Assembly: GCA_051294375.1 (NCBI GenBank) | Contig: CM119268.1 | Coordinates: forward strand, 20,192,531 to 20,256,530 | From: Paraspadella gotoi | Taxonomy: Eukaryota; Chaetognatha | Direction of reading: 5' to 3' | DNA: 64,000 bases | Part shown: one piece after another, positions 37,301 to 49,300 of the stretch | Layout of the letters: each line of letters opens with the position of its first letter | Position numbering within the stretch: position 1 is the first letter of the stretch | Program-made: the position numbers and the translations under genes | Notes under the pieces: generated by a model | What the model saw: only the letters and a program-made list of their open reading frames with translations | What the model was told of the DNA's origin: nothing | Database searches by the model: none

Positions 37301-40300
37301 AACATATTTGACAAAGCAAGAAATCATTGTATTAAATTGTATTGATAATTTTCTTTTAAATATAACAACCTTTATACAAGGAATTTAATTCTATTATTTA
37401 GCATCAATTTAATTAAGAAAAAGAATTTCGCGGAATAGCCCATTGGAAAGGGTTTGACTGACTTAATGATCGAATTTTTTAGATTTCTTTACTGCCCCCA
37501 TTTCACAAGACATAAAAGGTCATGATAATCATGTCAGTATGTCCAGATTATCTGTACGCTTTCTGCAAGCTGCATTCTGAATTTTCTTTTTTTCCCTTTC
37601 ATATGTATTAAATAAAAAAAATCGGCGTGGAGGATGCCACTTCCCGATCAAATTTTTAAACGAGTTTTTTTTTTCATCTATTCGAGACATAACACTAGCT
37701 ATTGATTCTATTATTTTTTTATTTCTTACATGATATTTTGCATAATCAGAGAAACGTTTAGCGTGTCAAAAAAATAGGGGAAAAAAATAGTAAAACGTTC
37801 TGACAAATTAAAAAAATTATGAAGAAATCTAGTTGAGGGATAAGTCTACAGGGTACAATTGTAGAAGTATAGAATATTGTTGTTCTAAACTTCTAATTTA
37901 ATTTTGTTGTGTTTTTTTTTTCACCCCCAGGACGCGACATCCGCTCAGCGGTCGGCGGCCACGGCCGCGACGGCAGGATCCGACGCCGGAGCCGGAAGCG
38001 TCGCTTACTTTTCGGACGGAGAGTCCGGAGAATCCTCGAATCAGGACGAAGAAAGCGAAGGTGAGTTCGTGATTACGTAGTCACTCTTTTTATCATTCGT
38101 GACAATTTTTAAAAAATGTGTTGATTTCGACTTTAGAATTAAGAAATATGAAATATAATATAAATCAAATTAAATCCTATATCTGGTGATAATTAGTTTT
38201 CTGTCATTTCCCTCCAGGTTCAGAACGTGAAGAGGACGAGGACGGCGGAGAGGAAGAGGAAGAGAACGAGGACGACGACATCGGCCTTTCCGACGAGCAA
38301 CTCGAGCGCCGCTCTGGTCCGGTCGTCGGCCCTGCGGGCACGCGTAACATTCAGCCCCCGGCCAACATGCAATGGGCAGTTCGGCAAGTGGACGGGGCTC
38401 GTCCGCCGGGCTCGAGCATCTCGGGTCTTCGTCCCGGAGTCGTCGGCGTCTCCACGGCGAGCGGGGCCACGCCGCAGTGTAAGGAGCAGAGAGATGAGGA
38501 GAGAAGATGGCGAGCGGAGGGTTGTGGCTTTAATAATCGATAATGAGGACTGAGGAGTTTATTACCACATGCTTATGGCTTACAGAAGGCTTCATATTAT
38601 AAAATGATGTACCCCTTTTTTGTGACCAGAACACGTTCCGAGAAAATTACTGGACCAAATTTATTGAAATTTGGGATGAATGATCCTTATGTGAATACAA
38701 ATAGAACTATTCAATATTTGACCCCTAACCCGAGATATGAGCCCCCGGGGGTGTTTCCAATAGGAGAAAAAAATCGTCAAAATTTTTTCCCAATTTTTAT
38801 CGTCGCAATCGCTAAGCGTTTGCGACGATATTGTAACGCTTTTGCCTATAAGTGTCGTCGTCGTCGTTGTCGTCGGCTTTCCAAATTATAGATCGCCTTT
38901 TTTATGATTAAATTTGGGTGTATGAAGCTGAAAATTTATATACAGCTTCTCATCATCGATGTGCTTAAAATTGAGTCTGGACAGTTATTAAATATGTTTT
39001 GTTTACGTTTTATCAAAACAAACAAATTTTTTTTCTTTTATTTTCATATTTCTCTCTCTATCTCTTTTCTCTTTTAATTACATGTCTCTCTCCCTCTCTC
39101 TTTTCGCCTTGTCACTGATTCATATGGAAAAAAACGAGTGTGAGCATGGCTCTGCAGGGGCTTATTCTTTTCTCTCTTTTCTCCTGCTGCTTCTGCTCTT
39201 GCCTTTTGATTTTTTTCTCTGCAGCTGGCTCTGCAGGGGCTCTTTCTTTTTCTCTTTTTTCTCCTGTTGCTTCTGCTCTTGCCTTTTGATTTTTTTTCTC
39301 TGCAGCTGGCTCTGCAGGGGCTCTTTCTTTTTCTCTTTTTTCTCCTGCTGCTTCTTGCTGCTGTCTTTTGATTTCTTTCTCTCTCTCTCTCTTTCTCATC
39401 TCTCCATCTCTCTCCTTCTCTCTCTCTCTGATTATTTTTTCACACTTCTAAAAACTTTTATTATCGCCATTTATTCCCAAAATTACATCCGGGATTTTCG
39501 TTGATTTTTTTCTAAATATTTTAAATATCAATCAGAATATTTTTTTTTCAATATATATTTACTTTATTATTTTATTATATTTTACTTCATTTTACTTCAC
39601 CTTTAGTCTTTACTTCACTTTACTTTACTTCACAGTCTGATTCAAGTTTCATTTTGTCTTTTGTCTGGGAATGCTGACAGTATTTAGAGAGGTCGCTTTT
39701 GATCAAACTGCTCGCTTATGAGGGCTAAAAGTAAAACAAAAGTACCTTCCAGACTTTGCACTTGAAAAAAATTAAACTGGAAAATAAGTTATCTTACTGT
39801 TTTATATTTATTCTTTTTTTTTCTCAGGGTCTGCGTCTGCTGATCAGTTTATTTGACAATGAAAATTTTTTTTTTTTTTTTAATATCAAAATTTGTCGTC
39901 AATCCAAATTTTTCTCATGCGATTGCGACGATCCTTATGCTTTTAAGTTTTTTTTAACTATTTTTGTTTTGAACAGATGCACCGGCGTTTACTATTCCAC
40001 AAAAACATATTTATTACAACAAAAATATTTGTTAACCTTAACTTTCAACTTCATGATCACAAGCAGTTAAAGTTGGGAAAATTGAAATAGATCCATTTAT
40101 ATCGTCATTAAGTCTCTATATGTAAAATTTCATGAAATTCGATCTGGTAGTTTGGTGGGAACAGCTTCTGGTCACGAAAAAGGGGTACTGTGGCGGTATA
40201 TTTACACCGCCTCACGTCCACCATCCAGCCAAATCCATAGGCTCAGAGGGGGAACACGCCATTCCAGGCGTAGTGTTCCATCCACAGTCCTAACGACTTC

Positions 40301-43300
40301 TCTCTGCGTTGCCAAAGCGAGACCGTCCTAGGGTAACCGCGCCAGTGACTGGAGGCATCACTGAGGGTCGGAAGCCCCCAAAGCCAACAGTGAGATGCCC
40401 CATCCCAATGGGCATCACAGGCAACCCGGCTGTTGCCATAGTACCTCATTTTATAATATGAATCCTTCTGTAATTGCTTATTGCTTAAAGCACATGGCTT
40501 ATTGCTTTTAGCTTATCCTTCTCTTCCTTTCTCTACAGCCAGCGCCGCTGTCGCCGGTCCAGGCTCCGCCCCAGCCGCTGCTCCGACTTCCAGCGCGGCA
40601 GTTGTCGGCGGCGGCGCTGCCCCCGCTGGCCTTATCTACATCGATCCCTCAACCCTGCGACGGACGGCGAATTCGGTGACGGCGGCCGCCGCAGCCGCCG
40701 CCCTTCAGGCTCAGTCGGAACAGGCACAGACCATGCTGTCGACATCGGCCGGCCTGGCACGCGCCTTCTCCATCGTAATTCGTATGGTGGCGGACTTGAT
40801 GTCTATGGTGACGGAGGACGACTCTTACGCGACGCACGCGCCATCCCTCGCCTGCGTCCTGCAGGTCACTGCTTCGAGGGACCTGCCCGTCATGCAGGCT
40901 TATTTGGAGAGGAGGCTGGGTGAGGAAATTGATTTTATTTTTGTATGCTTTTTGTTTTTGTATTGCATCCATTTCACCGTTCCCCTTTCATTAGCCCCGA
41001 CCTGGGAGTGGCTTTGCACCATCATGGATTCAACCGAAGCTCAACTTCGTTTCGGCGCCGCGCTCAACAACCTCACTACTCAACCAGCGCCGTCCTTTCC
41101 TTCCGGATCCCACGCCGGCGCATCCTCCACGACTCCCGGCGTTGCCAGCGTCATTAACTCCTTGGCGGGCGGCGCTCTTGGCTCGCGAGCCACGGGGTTC
41201 TCCAGCAGCGGCGTCCCGACATCGTCAGCCTCGTCGTCCGCGGCGGCGGCCGTGGCGTCGGGCCTCACGCGGCAACAAGCCATGGAGGCCAGACGTAGGC
41301 GGCTGTTGACCACAACGTGAGTAGCGTTTACATTGATGGACATTTTTTGGATAAATATTACAGAAGGCTTCATATTATAAAATGAGCTACTGTGGAACAA
41401 CAACAACAACAACAACAACACGCAACCTCGGTCAAAACTGTCCTTACCAACCTTACCCTCATTCTCTTTACGGTCAAACCTTGACCTTGTAAATATCCAT
41501 TGTTATAGACTTAGCATCTGAGCCTTTTGACTGTTATCGTTTTTAACCTTGTTGAAGAATAAATCATTCTTACTCTGAAACTTGTTGCGTACACACGTGG
41601 TGAGCCCCGTGAAAAACAAAACAAAACAAAAATGTGTTGAGAGATATTTTGTTTATTTCTTTTTTATCTTCGCAATCGCTTAGCGTTTGCGACAATATTG
41701 TAACGCTTTTGCCCATAAGTGGCGGCGTCCTCGTCGTTGTCGTCGGCGTTCCAAATTATAGATCGTGTAGCAGCTCAAGTGACGATGACAACAACAACAA
41801 CAACAAACGACCACAACAACGACGATCAAGTTCACTGCCCATTATTCGACCACTTGACCTTGGGTCAGGTTTCACCTCACTCACTTGAACGTTGACCATT
41901 GAATTGTTATTGTTTTTTCTCTTTTTGGTTTTTACTATTGTTATTGACTTTTCGTTATGGTTTACTTTTATTTTTTGGATTATAACCTTTTTTGTTTCCT
42001 TAAAGAAAAATTGCCTCAATATTTTTTGGCTAAAAAATATTCGTCACTTGAGTCAACTACAAACGCTTTTTTTATGATTAAATTTGGGTGTATAAGACAC
42101 AATGAAAAATGGCGTAACGTTACTGTTCCGTGCAATATTATTATATTTCTTTTTATTTTTTGAAACATTATAGTTTCATATGTTGATATCCAAAATATCA
42201 ATGCAAAATCTTTTTTTGTTTTTTTAGATATGACTGAATATAGGATAAAAGATGATAATTTTTTTTAAAAAGTTACTTATTCATATTTATTCATAGAATT
42301 GTAGTAGAAAAAAATAAATAAAAATAATAGTACGAATAGTTAGTATTATGTCTCAAATAGATGGAAAAAAACCTCATTTAAAAATTCAATCAGGAAGTGG
42401 GGTAATTAAGGCTTACAATGGCATCCTCTACGCCGATTGTTCTTTCAAATAATTTTTTTTATTTAAATACATTTGAAAGGAAAAAAAAAATTCGGAATGC
42501 AGGTTATAGAAAGGTTACAGATAATCTGGACTTACTGACATGATAACCATGACCGTTTATATCTTGTGAAATGGGGGCAGTAAAGAAATCTAAAAAATTT
42601 GATCATTAAGTCAGTCAATGAACCCTTTCTAATGAGCTATTACGAGAAATATTTTTTCTTAAATTTAAAAGAAAATTATCAATACAATTTAATACAATGA
42701 TGTTATGCTTTGTTAAATATGTTGCCAGCTATATAATTTTTTTAAAACTTATGATAAGCAAGCAGTGTGTCAAGCTTTTAGTTTGCAGTTAAAGATAATG
42801 AAAAATGACGATTTTTTTTCACAGACAAGAAGGTCGATGTCCAGACTGTTTATATCAAGCTGAAGACATTTTTGTATTTATCATTTTTGATATTTAAAAA
42901 GACATTTTTTCAAGCTACAACAAAAATTTTTGTTTTTTTACTTTAAATTACCTTTTGATTATTATTAAATTTTCTTTATTCCATAAAATTTCTTTTTCGG
43001 TTAGTCTTTCCTTTTTCAAATTACAAAAGAAAAATAAAAAATTTCTTATGCCTTCATTGAAATTTTTAAAGCAAAAAACTGTTATACTTTTAACTCTGAT
43101 TTAAACAAAAGCTGTGTAAAGATTTATAGATTTAATTTAATAAAACTTTTTTAGAAAGGTGTTCCATGATTAGGGCTTTAATTTGATACCACACCCACCT
43201 TGCTACCTCTTTTCTTTCAAAAGTTATTTAAAAAAATAACTTTTTTTAAACTACGCAGTACAAATCTTTGTTAAATAAAAATTTTGGCAAAGTGGGAGTA

Positions 43301-46300
43301 TCTTATTTTTATTGGTACAATATTTAAATTTTAAAATAAAACTTGAAGAAAAATTTTTTTGTCATTTGGAGACATCACTTCCAGATGTACCCATCGTATA
43401 ATAATGGATTTATTTATTTCCCCAAAAAAAGCTTAATTAGAAAAGTTGAAATTTTTTCAAATTGTTGGGAAAAAAATTTCGCCCGATCTATGCTCATTGA
43501 GAATAATGGTTTTGCATAGAAAATCAAAATATTAAAAAAAAAAAAAAATCGGCCTCTAGAAAAATTGAAAGGCTTGAGGCTGATTTTTTTAGAATTGCAA
43601 AATTTTTAAACTAACTCGAAATCCATTATTCTCAAGTTTCAAAATATTTTTTTTCAAAATCATTCAATCAATTTTTTTTATTGTTTGAAAGAATTGAAAA
43701 AAAAAAATATAGTAATTATATAAGGTTTTTGAAAATACCTCTAAAATATTAAATAATTAGACACAAGGGGAGTAAGCAGAAAAAACTTCCCATTCATAAA
43801 AAAAATGAAAATAAATTTGTTATATTGTTATTTAGATTAATTGACTAATTACAAACAAATGATTTATATAAATTGAGGAAATGATGGGTAAAAAATATTC
43901 ATCTTGGTCTCGGTTAACTATTAAGTTATCGTTAAAGTTTTGTTTTAATAATATTAATATTTTTTTGCATTTATAAAAGCAATGGTCGAAAATTTTATAA
44001 GCGTTTCGAGCTATATTGCTTCATCTGTTTTACTATTTTTATCTAGTTAGCTTTTTTGTTGATGGTCAAGGGTTATGGTCAGACATAATAATGTCCAGTA
44101 ATGTATATCGCACATATTTTGGGAACTCAAATGATTTGAAAAACGACGACGACGAAGTCTTTGTACTTTGTGACCTGTAGTGGTCAGTAAGAATGACCTG
44201 ATTACATCCGACAATGAATGACCTTGTTATGGCTGACCTTTTCAGCCAATGTAAATACGTTGTTGTTGTTGTAATTTTTAGCGTTTTTGCGTTTTTGAGT
44301 CACCGCAATATTACCAAAAGTAATAATCAATTAATTTGGCTCAGAAACAATTTTAAAGGGACAAAATCAGCACGAGACCGTTTCGCCACATTATTTTTCA
44401 TTGTGTCATAAAGCTGAAAATTTATATACAGCTTCTCATCATCAATGTGCTTAAAATTGAATCTGGACAGTTATTAAATATGTTTTGTTTACGTTTTATC
44501 AAACAAACAAATTTTCTCTCTTTTATTTTTATATTTCTTTCTTTCTATTTTCTCTTTTAATTACATGTCGCTCTCCCTCTCTCTTTTCCCTAGTCACTGA
44601 TTCATAGAGAGGGGGAAAAACGAGTCTGCAGCTGGCTTCTGGCAGGGGCTTATTCTTTTTCTCTCTTTTCTCCTGCTGCTTCTGCTTTTTTGATTTCTTT
44701 TTCTGCAGCTGGCTCAGGTGGGCTCTGCAGGGGCTCTCTCTTTTTCTCTTTTCTCCTGCTGCTTCCTTTTGATTTCTTTCCTTTTTTCTGTGTGCCTCTG
44801 CTGCTGCCACTGCTGATTCGTCTGAAAACGATTTGGCTCTCTCTTTCTCTCTCTCTCTCTCTGATTAATTTTTCCCTCTAAAAACTTTTATTATCGCCAT
44901 TTATTCCCAAATTTACATCCGAGATTTTTGTGGATTTTTTTTCCTAAATATTCTAAATATCAATCAGAATAATATTTTTTTAATATATATCTACTTTATT
45001 ATTTTATTTTACTTTACTTCATTTTACTTAACTTTGTCAGTCTGATTCATTATCTAAAATAAAGTTGAGGACAATATTTAAATTCTTCTCAGTAAAAAAA
45101 ATATACCCCTTTTTCTTAGTATTTGAAAAATAAGCTCAATCTTATAAGATTTAAATTTTTGCTTCAACAATTTAATGTTTCATATTAAAAAATTAAGTAA
45201 TTAAAAAAAAATTTTTTTTAGCTGGGTTTTTTTTTGGGTCAGTTTTTTAATGCCAACCCTGATTTATTACCAGCAAAATATTAGTTTATCTTAATTTTCA
45301 GCTTCGTGAATTATATAATATATAATATATATAATATTCACAAAACTAACGTTTTGAAGAGACAATATTGATTGTAATGTGTTAGTGACAGAACCGTTCA
45401 ATATAAGCAGTCCCTGAGCTTCGGATCAGGCTGTAACACCATCTTACAGGCGGGTTAAGCGCCCCGTCCCTCTTAACTGCCAGGTGACCACCGGGCTAGT
45501 TTTAATTGGGCTTTGTGGCGGTATATTCACACCGCCTCACGTCCACCATCCTTCAGCCCCAATTGCAGTCAGAGGTGGAACACACCATCCCAGGCGGTAG
45601 TGTTCCACACAGTCCTAAACGACTTCCTCTGCGTTGGCAAAGCGAGACCGTCCTAGGGTAACCGCGCCAGTGACTTGGAGGCGTCACTGAGGGTCGGAAG
45701 CCCCCCAAAGCCAACAGTGAGATGGCCCCATCCCAATGGGGCATCACAGGCAACCCGGCTGTTGCCATAAGTGGTGAGCCTACTATCGAACACGCAACCT
45801 TCTCAGGGTACGCTACGCACAAACGCCTATGCCCTGCCAACTTCGGGTACCTACGACAAACGCCTATGCCCCTGGGGTACGCTACGACAAACGCCTATGC
45901 CCCCCACAACTCGAGCTCTCTCTCCCCACTATGGAACAGTCTTGTCAGACACCTCTCAGGGCTTGAGGAACCTGAGTGATGTCTTTGGCCCGGGGGATCC
46001 TGTGGCGGTATATTCACACCGCCTCACGTCCACCATTTTCAGCAAATCCATTGCTCAGAGGGGGAACACACCTTCCCAGGCGTAGTGTTCCATCCACGTC
46101 CTAAGACTTCCCTCTGCAGTTGGGCAAAGCGAGACCGTCCTAGGGTAAACCGCGCCAGTGACTGGAGGCTCACTGAGGGTCGGAAGCCCCCAAAGCAACA
46201 GTGAGGATGCCCCATCCAATGGGCATCACAGGCAACCCGGCTGTTGCCATAGCTTCCAATTTTACGAGGCTAATTAAATTTACTTTACTGATGATTTATT

Positions 46301-49300
46301 GATAGAATAATTTACTTAACGTTTAAAACTGATTAACAAACTTATTTCCCTCAGCGCGACGACAGCGGCTTCCGCTCTGGCCGCAGTCGACGGCAACAAT
46401 GCGCGTCGCGACTTTCTCCTTTACGCCCTTTCGCTCATGCGAGCTCACAACAATGAACATTTGGATCTTCTTCCCATGCTAGACATCACCGCTTTAAAAC
46501 ATGTGCGATAATTTTTATAATGATTTTTATTGACAACTTTTAGTTGTAAAAACTACGGTGTTACTAGGGCATTGAATAGTTTTTTTTTTCTAAAATTATT
46601 TACTATGAACCTACATAGGTTGCGTATGTATTTGATTCCCTTGTCTACTACATGCGCGCCGGCATGGAGGGATCGACGCCTAACACGACCGGGGACATGC
46701 CTGGACCAGAGACCCCGGTCGGCCTCCATCCGGCGGCCCCGCTCAGGGAGCGGGAAAACTGGACTACCGGTTCGGCCGAGAACAGCATGGACGTCGCGCC
46801 TGGTGAGAGGATTTAATAGACCTTCGTTTTTTTTTAAATTATCTTATCATTATATTATTTCCTTTCTTTTCGTTGTGTATAAATAGATTTCATTTATTTG
46901 TTGTTAATACATTACACAAAAATGTAATATTTTCTCCCCTCTTCTCTCTCAATATTTCACCATTCGACTCAATTCAACCACTTTCCTTTCTTCTCTCACC
47001 TTACCTTCACCCTGGTCCTCAATAGACACTTCCTTTTCCACTCTGTGTTGGAAAGCCTTTACTCTCTCTCTCTTCTATCCTCTCTCTCTCTAACTCAATG
47101 TTAAAGAGGAAAAATTTGTTATTGAGACAAACGCTGAGAAGCTTAAGAAAAAAGGGTCATTCAATTTAAACTTCAAAATAGGCTAAATGGAGTACAAATT
47201 CGAAAGCTGAGCTACTGGCGATTCCGAAATGTATTCACTTTAAGCATTTGATGCATTCTACCCCATTTTATATCGGTTTTAATTATAATATATAAAATAA
47301 AAGAAACCTATCTGAAGAGTTGCAGGTCAAACGAAAAGGCCCATCCATCTTATATTTTTTATGAATTCTTATTATCTCTGAATTAGAAAATGTAATAGAG
47401 AGACATTTTTAATATTCAACTTGTATCCTTGAAAATGAAACGTTTTTAAACTAAACCCTGATATTCTTCTAACTGGAACGCGTTTATCAAAATGTCCTCT
47501 ATTACATTTTTACAAATGTTTTTAAGATTGCTTAATTAAAATTTTAATTCCATATTATTGCAGTCGTTTAGCTGCAACTCTTCAAATTCAGTGTAGATTC
47601 ATTGTAGCTCGAATTTTTTTACCATCTATTTAACTGAAGATTTTGTTCATGACTGGAAAACCAACAGAGTAACGAGATTAATTGTTTAATTCTCCCTTCT
47701 AAACTATCCCATACCGTGTTTTAACTTCTTACCTAGAATTTTTTAACAACCAGATTGAAAAGAAACTTTTAAAAAATGTGCTTACCCATTTAACTTAAAA
47801 TTTTGTTATTTACCCATTTAAAAAAAATTATTGAAAACAGAATGAACACAAATAAATAAATAAGAACTTATTTCTTTGTGATTACTGAATGACTATAAAG
47901 TATTTCTCGATATATTAGCTCTACACATCAAATGATTACGTATTGTTATGCTGAATGACCTTTCCTTTAAAGCAAGAGCCGAAACATGTCAATGTAAAAT
48001 AAAAATCGTTGTTATCAAACAAACAAACTTTGTTTTTCTCTAACTATTTATACACAACGAAAAGAAAGGAAATAATATAATGATAAGGATAATTTAAAAA
48101 AACGAAGGTCTATTAAAATCCTCTCACCAGGACGGCGCGACGTCCATGCTGTTCTCGCCCGAACCGGTAGTCCAGTTTTCCCGCTCCCTGAGCGGGCCGC
48201 CGATGGAGGGCCGACCGGGGTCTCTGGTCCAGGCATGTCCCCGGTCGTGTTAGGCGTCGATCCCTCCATGCCGGGCGCGCATGTAGTAGACAAGGGAATC
48301 AAATACATACGCAACCTATGTAGGTTCATAGTAAATAATTTTAGAAAAAAAAAACTATTCAATGCCCTAGTAACACCGTAGTTTTTACAACTAAAAGTGT
48401 GTCAAATAAAAATCATTATAAAATTATCGCACATGTTTTAAAGCGGTGATGTCTAGCATGGAAGAAGATCCAAATGTTCATTGTTGTGAGCTCGCATTGA
48501 GCGAAAGGGCGTAAAGGAGAAAGTCGCGACGCGCATTGTTGCCGTCGACTGCGGCCAGAGCGGAAGCCGCTGTCGTCGCGCTGAGGGAAAAAGTTTGTTA
48601 ATCAGTTTTAAACGTTAAGTAAATTACTCACTAAATAATTATCAGTAAAGTAATTTTAATTGCCTCGTAAAATTGGAAAGCTATGGCAATCAGCCGGGTT
48701 TGGCCTGTTGATGCCCATTGGATGGGGCATCCTCACTGTTGGCTTTGGGGGCTTCCGACCCTCAGTGACGCTCAGTCACTGGCCGCGGTTTTACCCCTAG
48801 GGACGGTCTCGCTTGGCCAATGCAGAGGGAAGTCCGTTAGGACTGTGGATGGAACACTACGCCTGGGAAGGTGTGTTCCCCCTCTGAGCATGGATTGCTA
48901 AAGGATGGTGGACGTGAGGCGGGGTTGAATATACGGCCCAGGATCCCGGGCCAAGACATCACTCAGGTTCCTCAAGCCTGAGAGGTGTCTGCACAAGACT
49001 GTTACCATATGATGGGAGAGAGAGCTCGAAGTTGATGGGGGGCATAGTCGTTTGTCGTAGCGTACACCCAGGGGCATAGGCGTTTCGTCGTAGAAGTACC
49101 CGAAAGTTGGCAGGGCTAGGCGTTTGTGCGTAGCGTACCCTGAGAAGGTTGCGTGTTCGATAGTAGGCTCACTCACTAGTGGCAACAGCCGGGTTGCCTG
49201 GTGATGCCCATCTGGGATGGGGCATCTCACGTTGGCTTGTGGGGCTTCCGACCCTCAAGTGAGCCTCCCAAGTCACTGGCAATGCGGTTACCCTAGGACG

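Larger units (their letters stand above)
33635..38757 (+). repeat. Tandem duplication, copy 2
   Basis: Second copy, with intact UBR5 exons and flowing into a continuous family D MITE at its right end. This copy appears to be the correct sequence. Confidence 0.95.
38583..40470. mobile_element. Mariner-like MITE (family D) with two insertions
   Basis: TA (38581-38582) then CAGAAGGCTTCATATTATAA, closing ATAATATGAATCCTTCTG before TA (40471). Interrupted by the ATCGTCGC repeat (38799-39932) and a solo LTR (40189-40440). Confidence 0.78.
41666..45056 (+). mobile_element. ATCGTCGC-ended repeat, copies F2/F3 split by insertions
   Basis: The left end ATCTTCGCAATCGC begins at 41666; the sequence breaks at 42096 and resumes at 44407 (CATAAAGCTGAAAATTTATA). 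Inside are MITE 41766-42061 and a 2.3-kb element 42097-44406. The right end is missing. Confidence 0.7.
45514..46894. repeat. Left arm of inverted duplication
   Basis: TRIM, intron, UBR5 exons 25 and 26 and about 90 bases of the next intron, repeated in reverse at 48046-49405. This arm is clean. Confidence 0.92.

Noticed and set aside
28512-38757. True exon duplication creating a longer UBR5 isoform
   Set aside because: Copy 1 exons are frameshifted by one-base deletions with no substitutions; more likely a sequencing or assembly duplicate.
39082-39504. 140-codon ORF rich in Ser/Phe/Leu/Cys
   Set aside because: It follows CTGCAGGGGCTC minisatellite units inside repeat F1; other copies do not keep the frame.
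40649-40972. 107-codon minus ORF opposite exon 23
   Set aside because: Antisense shadow of a strongly conserved UBR5 exon.
45771-46085. ORFs across the TRIM interior as gag
   Set aside because: They translate short TACGCTACGACAAACGCC repeats, with no start context or retroviral motif.
47100-47140. Hammerhead candidate at GACAAACGCTGAGAAG
   Set aside because: The CTGATGA box is altered and the rest is displaced by an insertion; not counted as a ribozyme.
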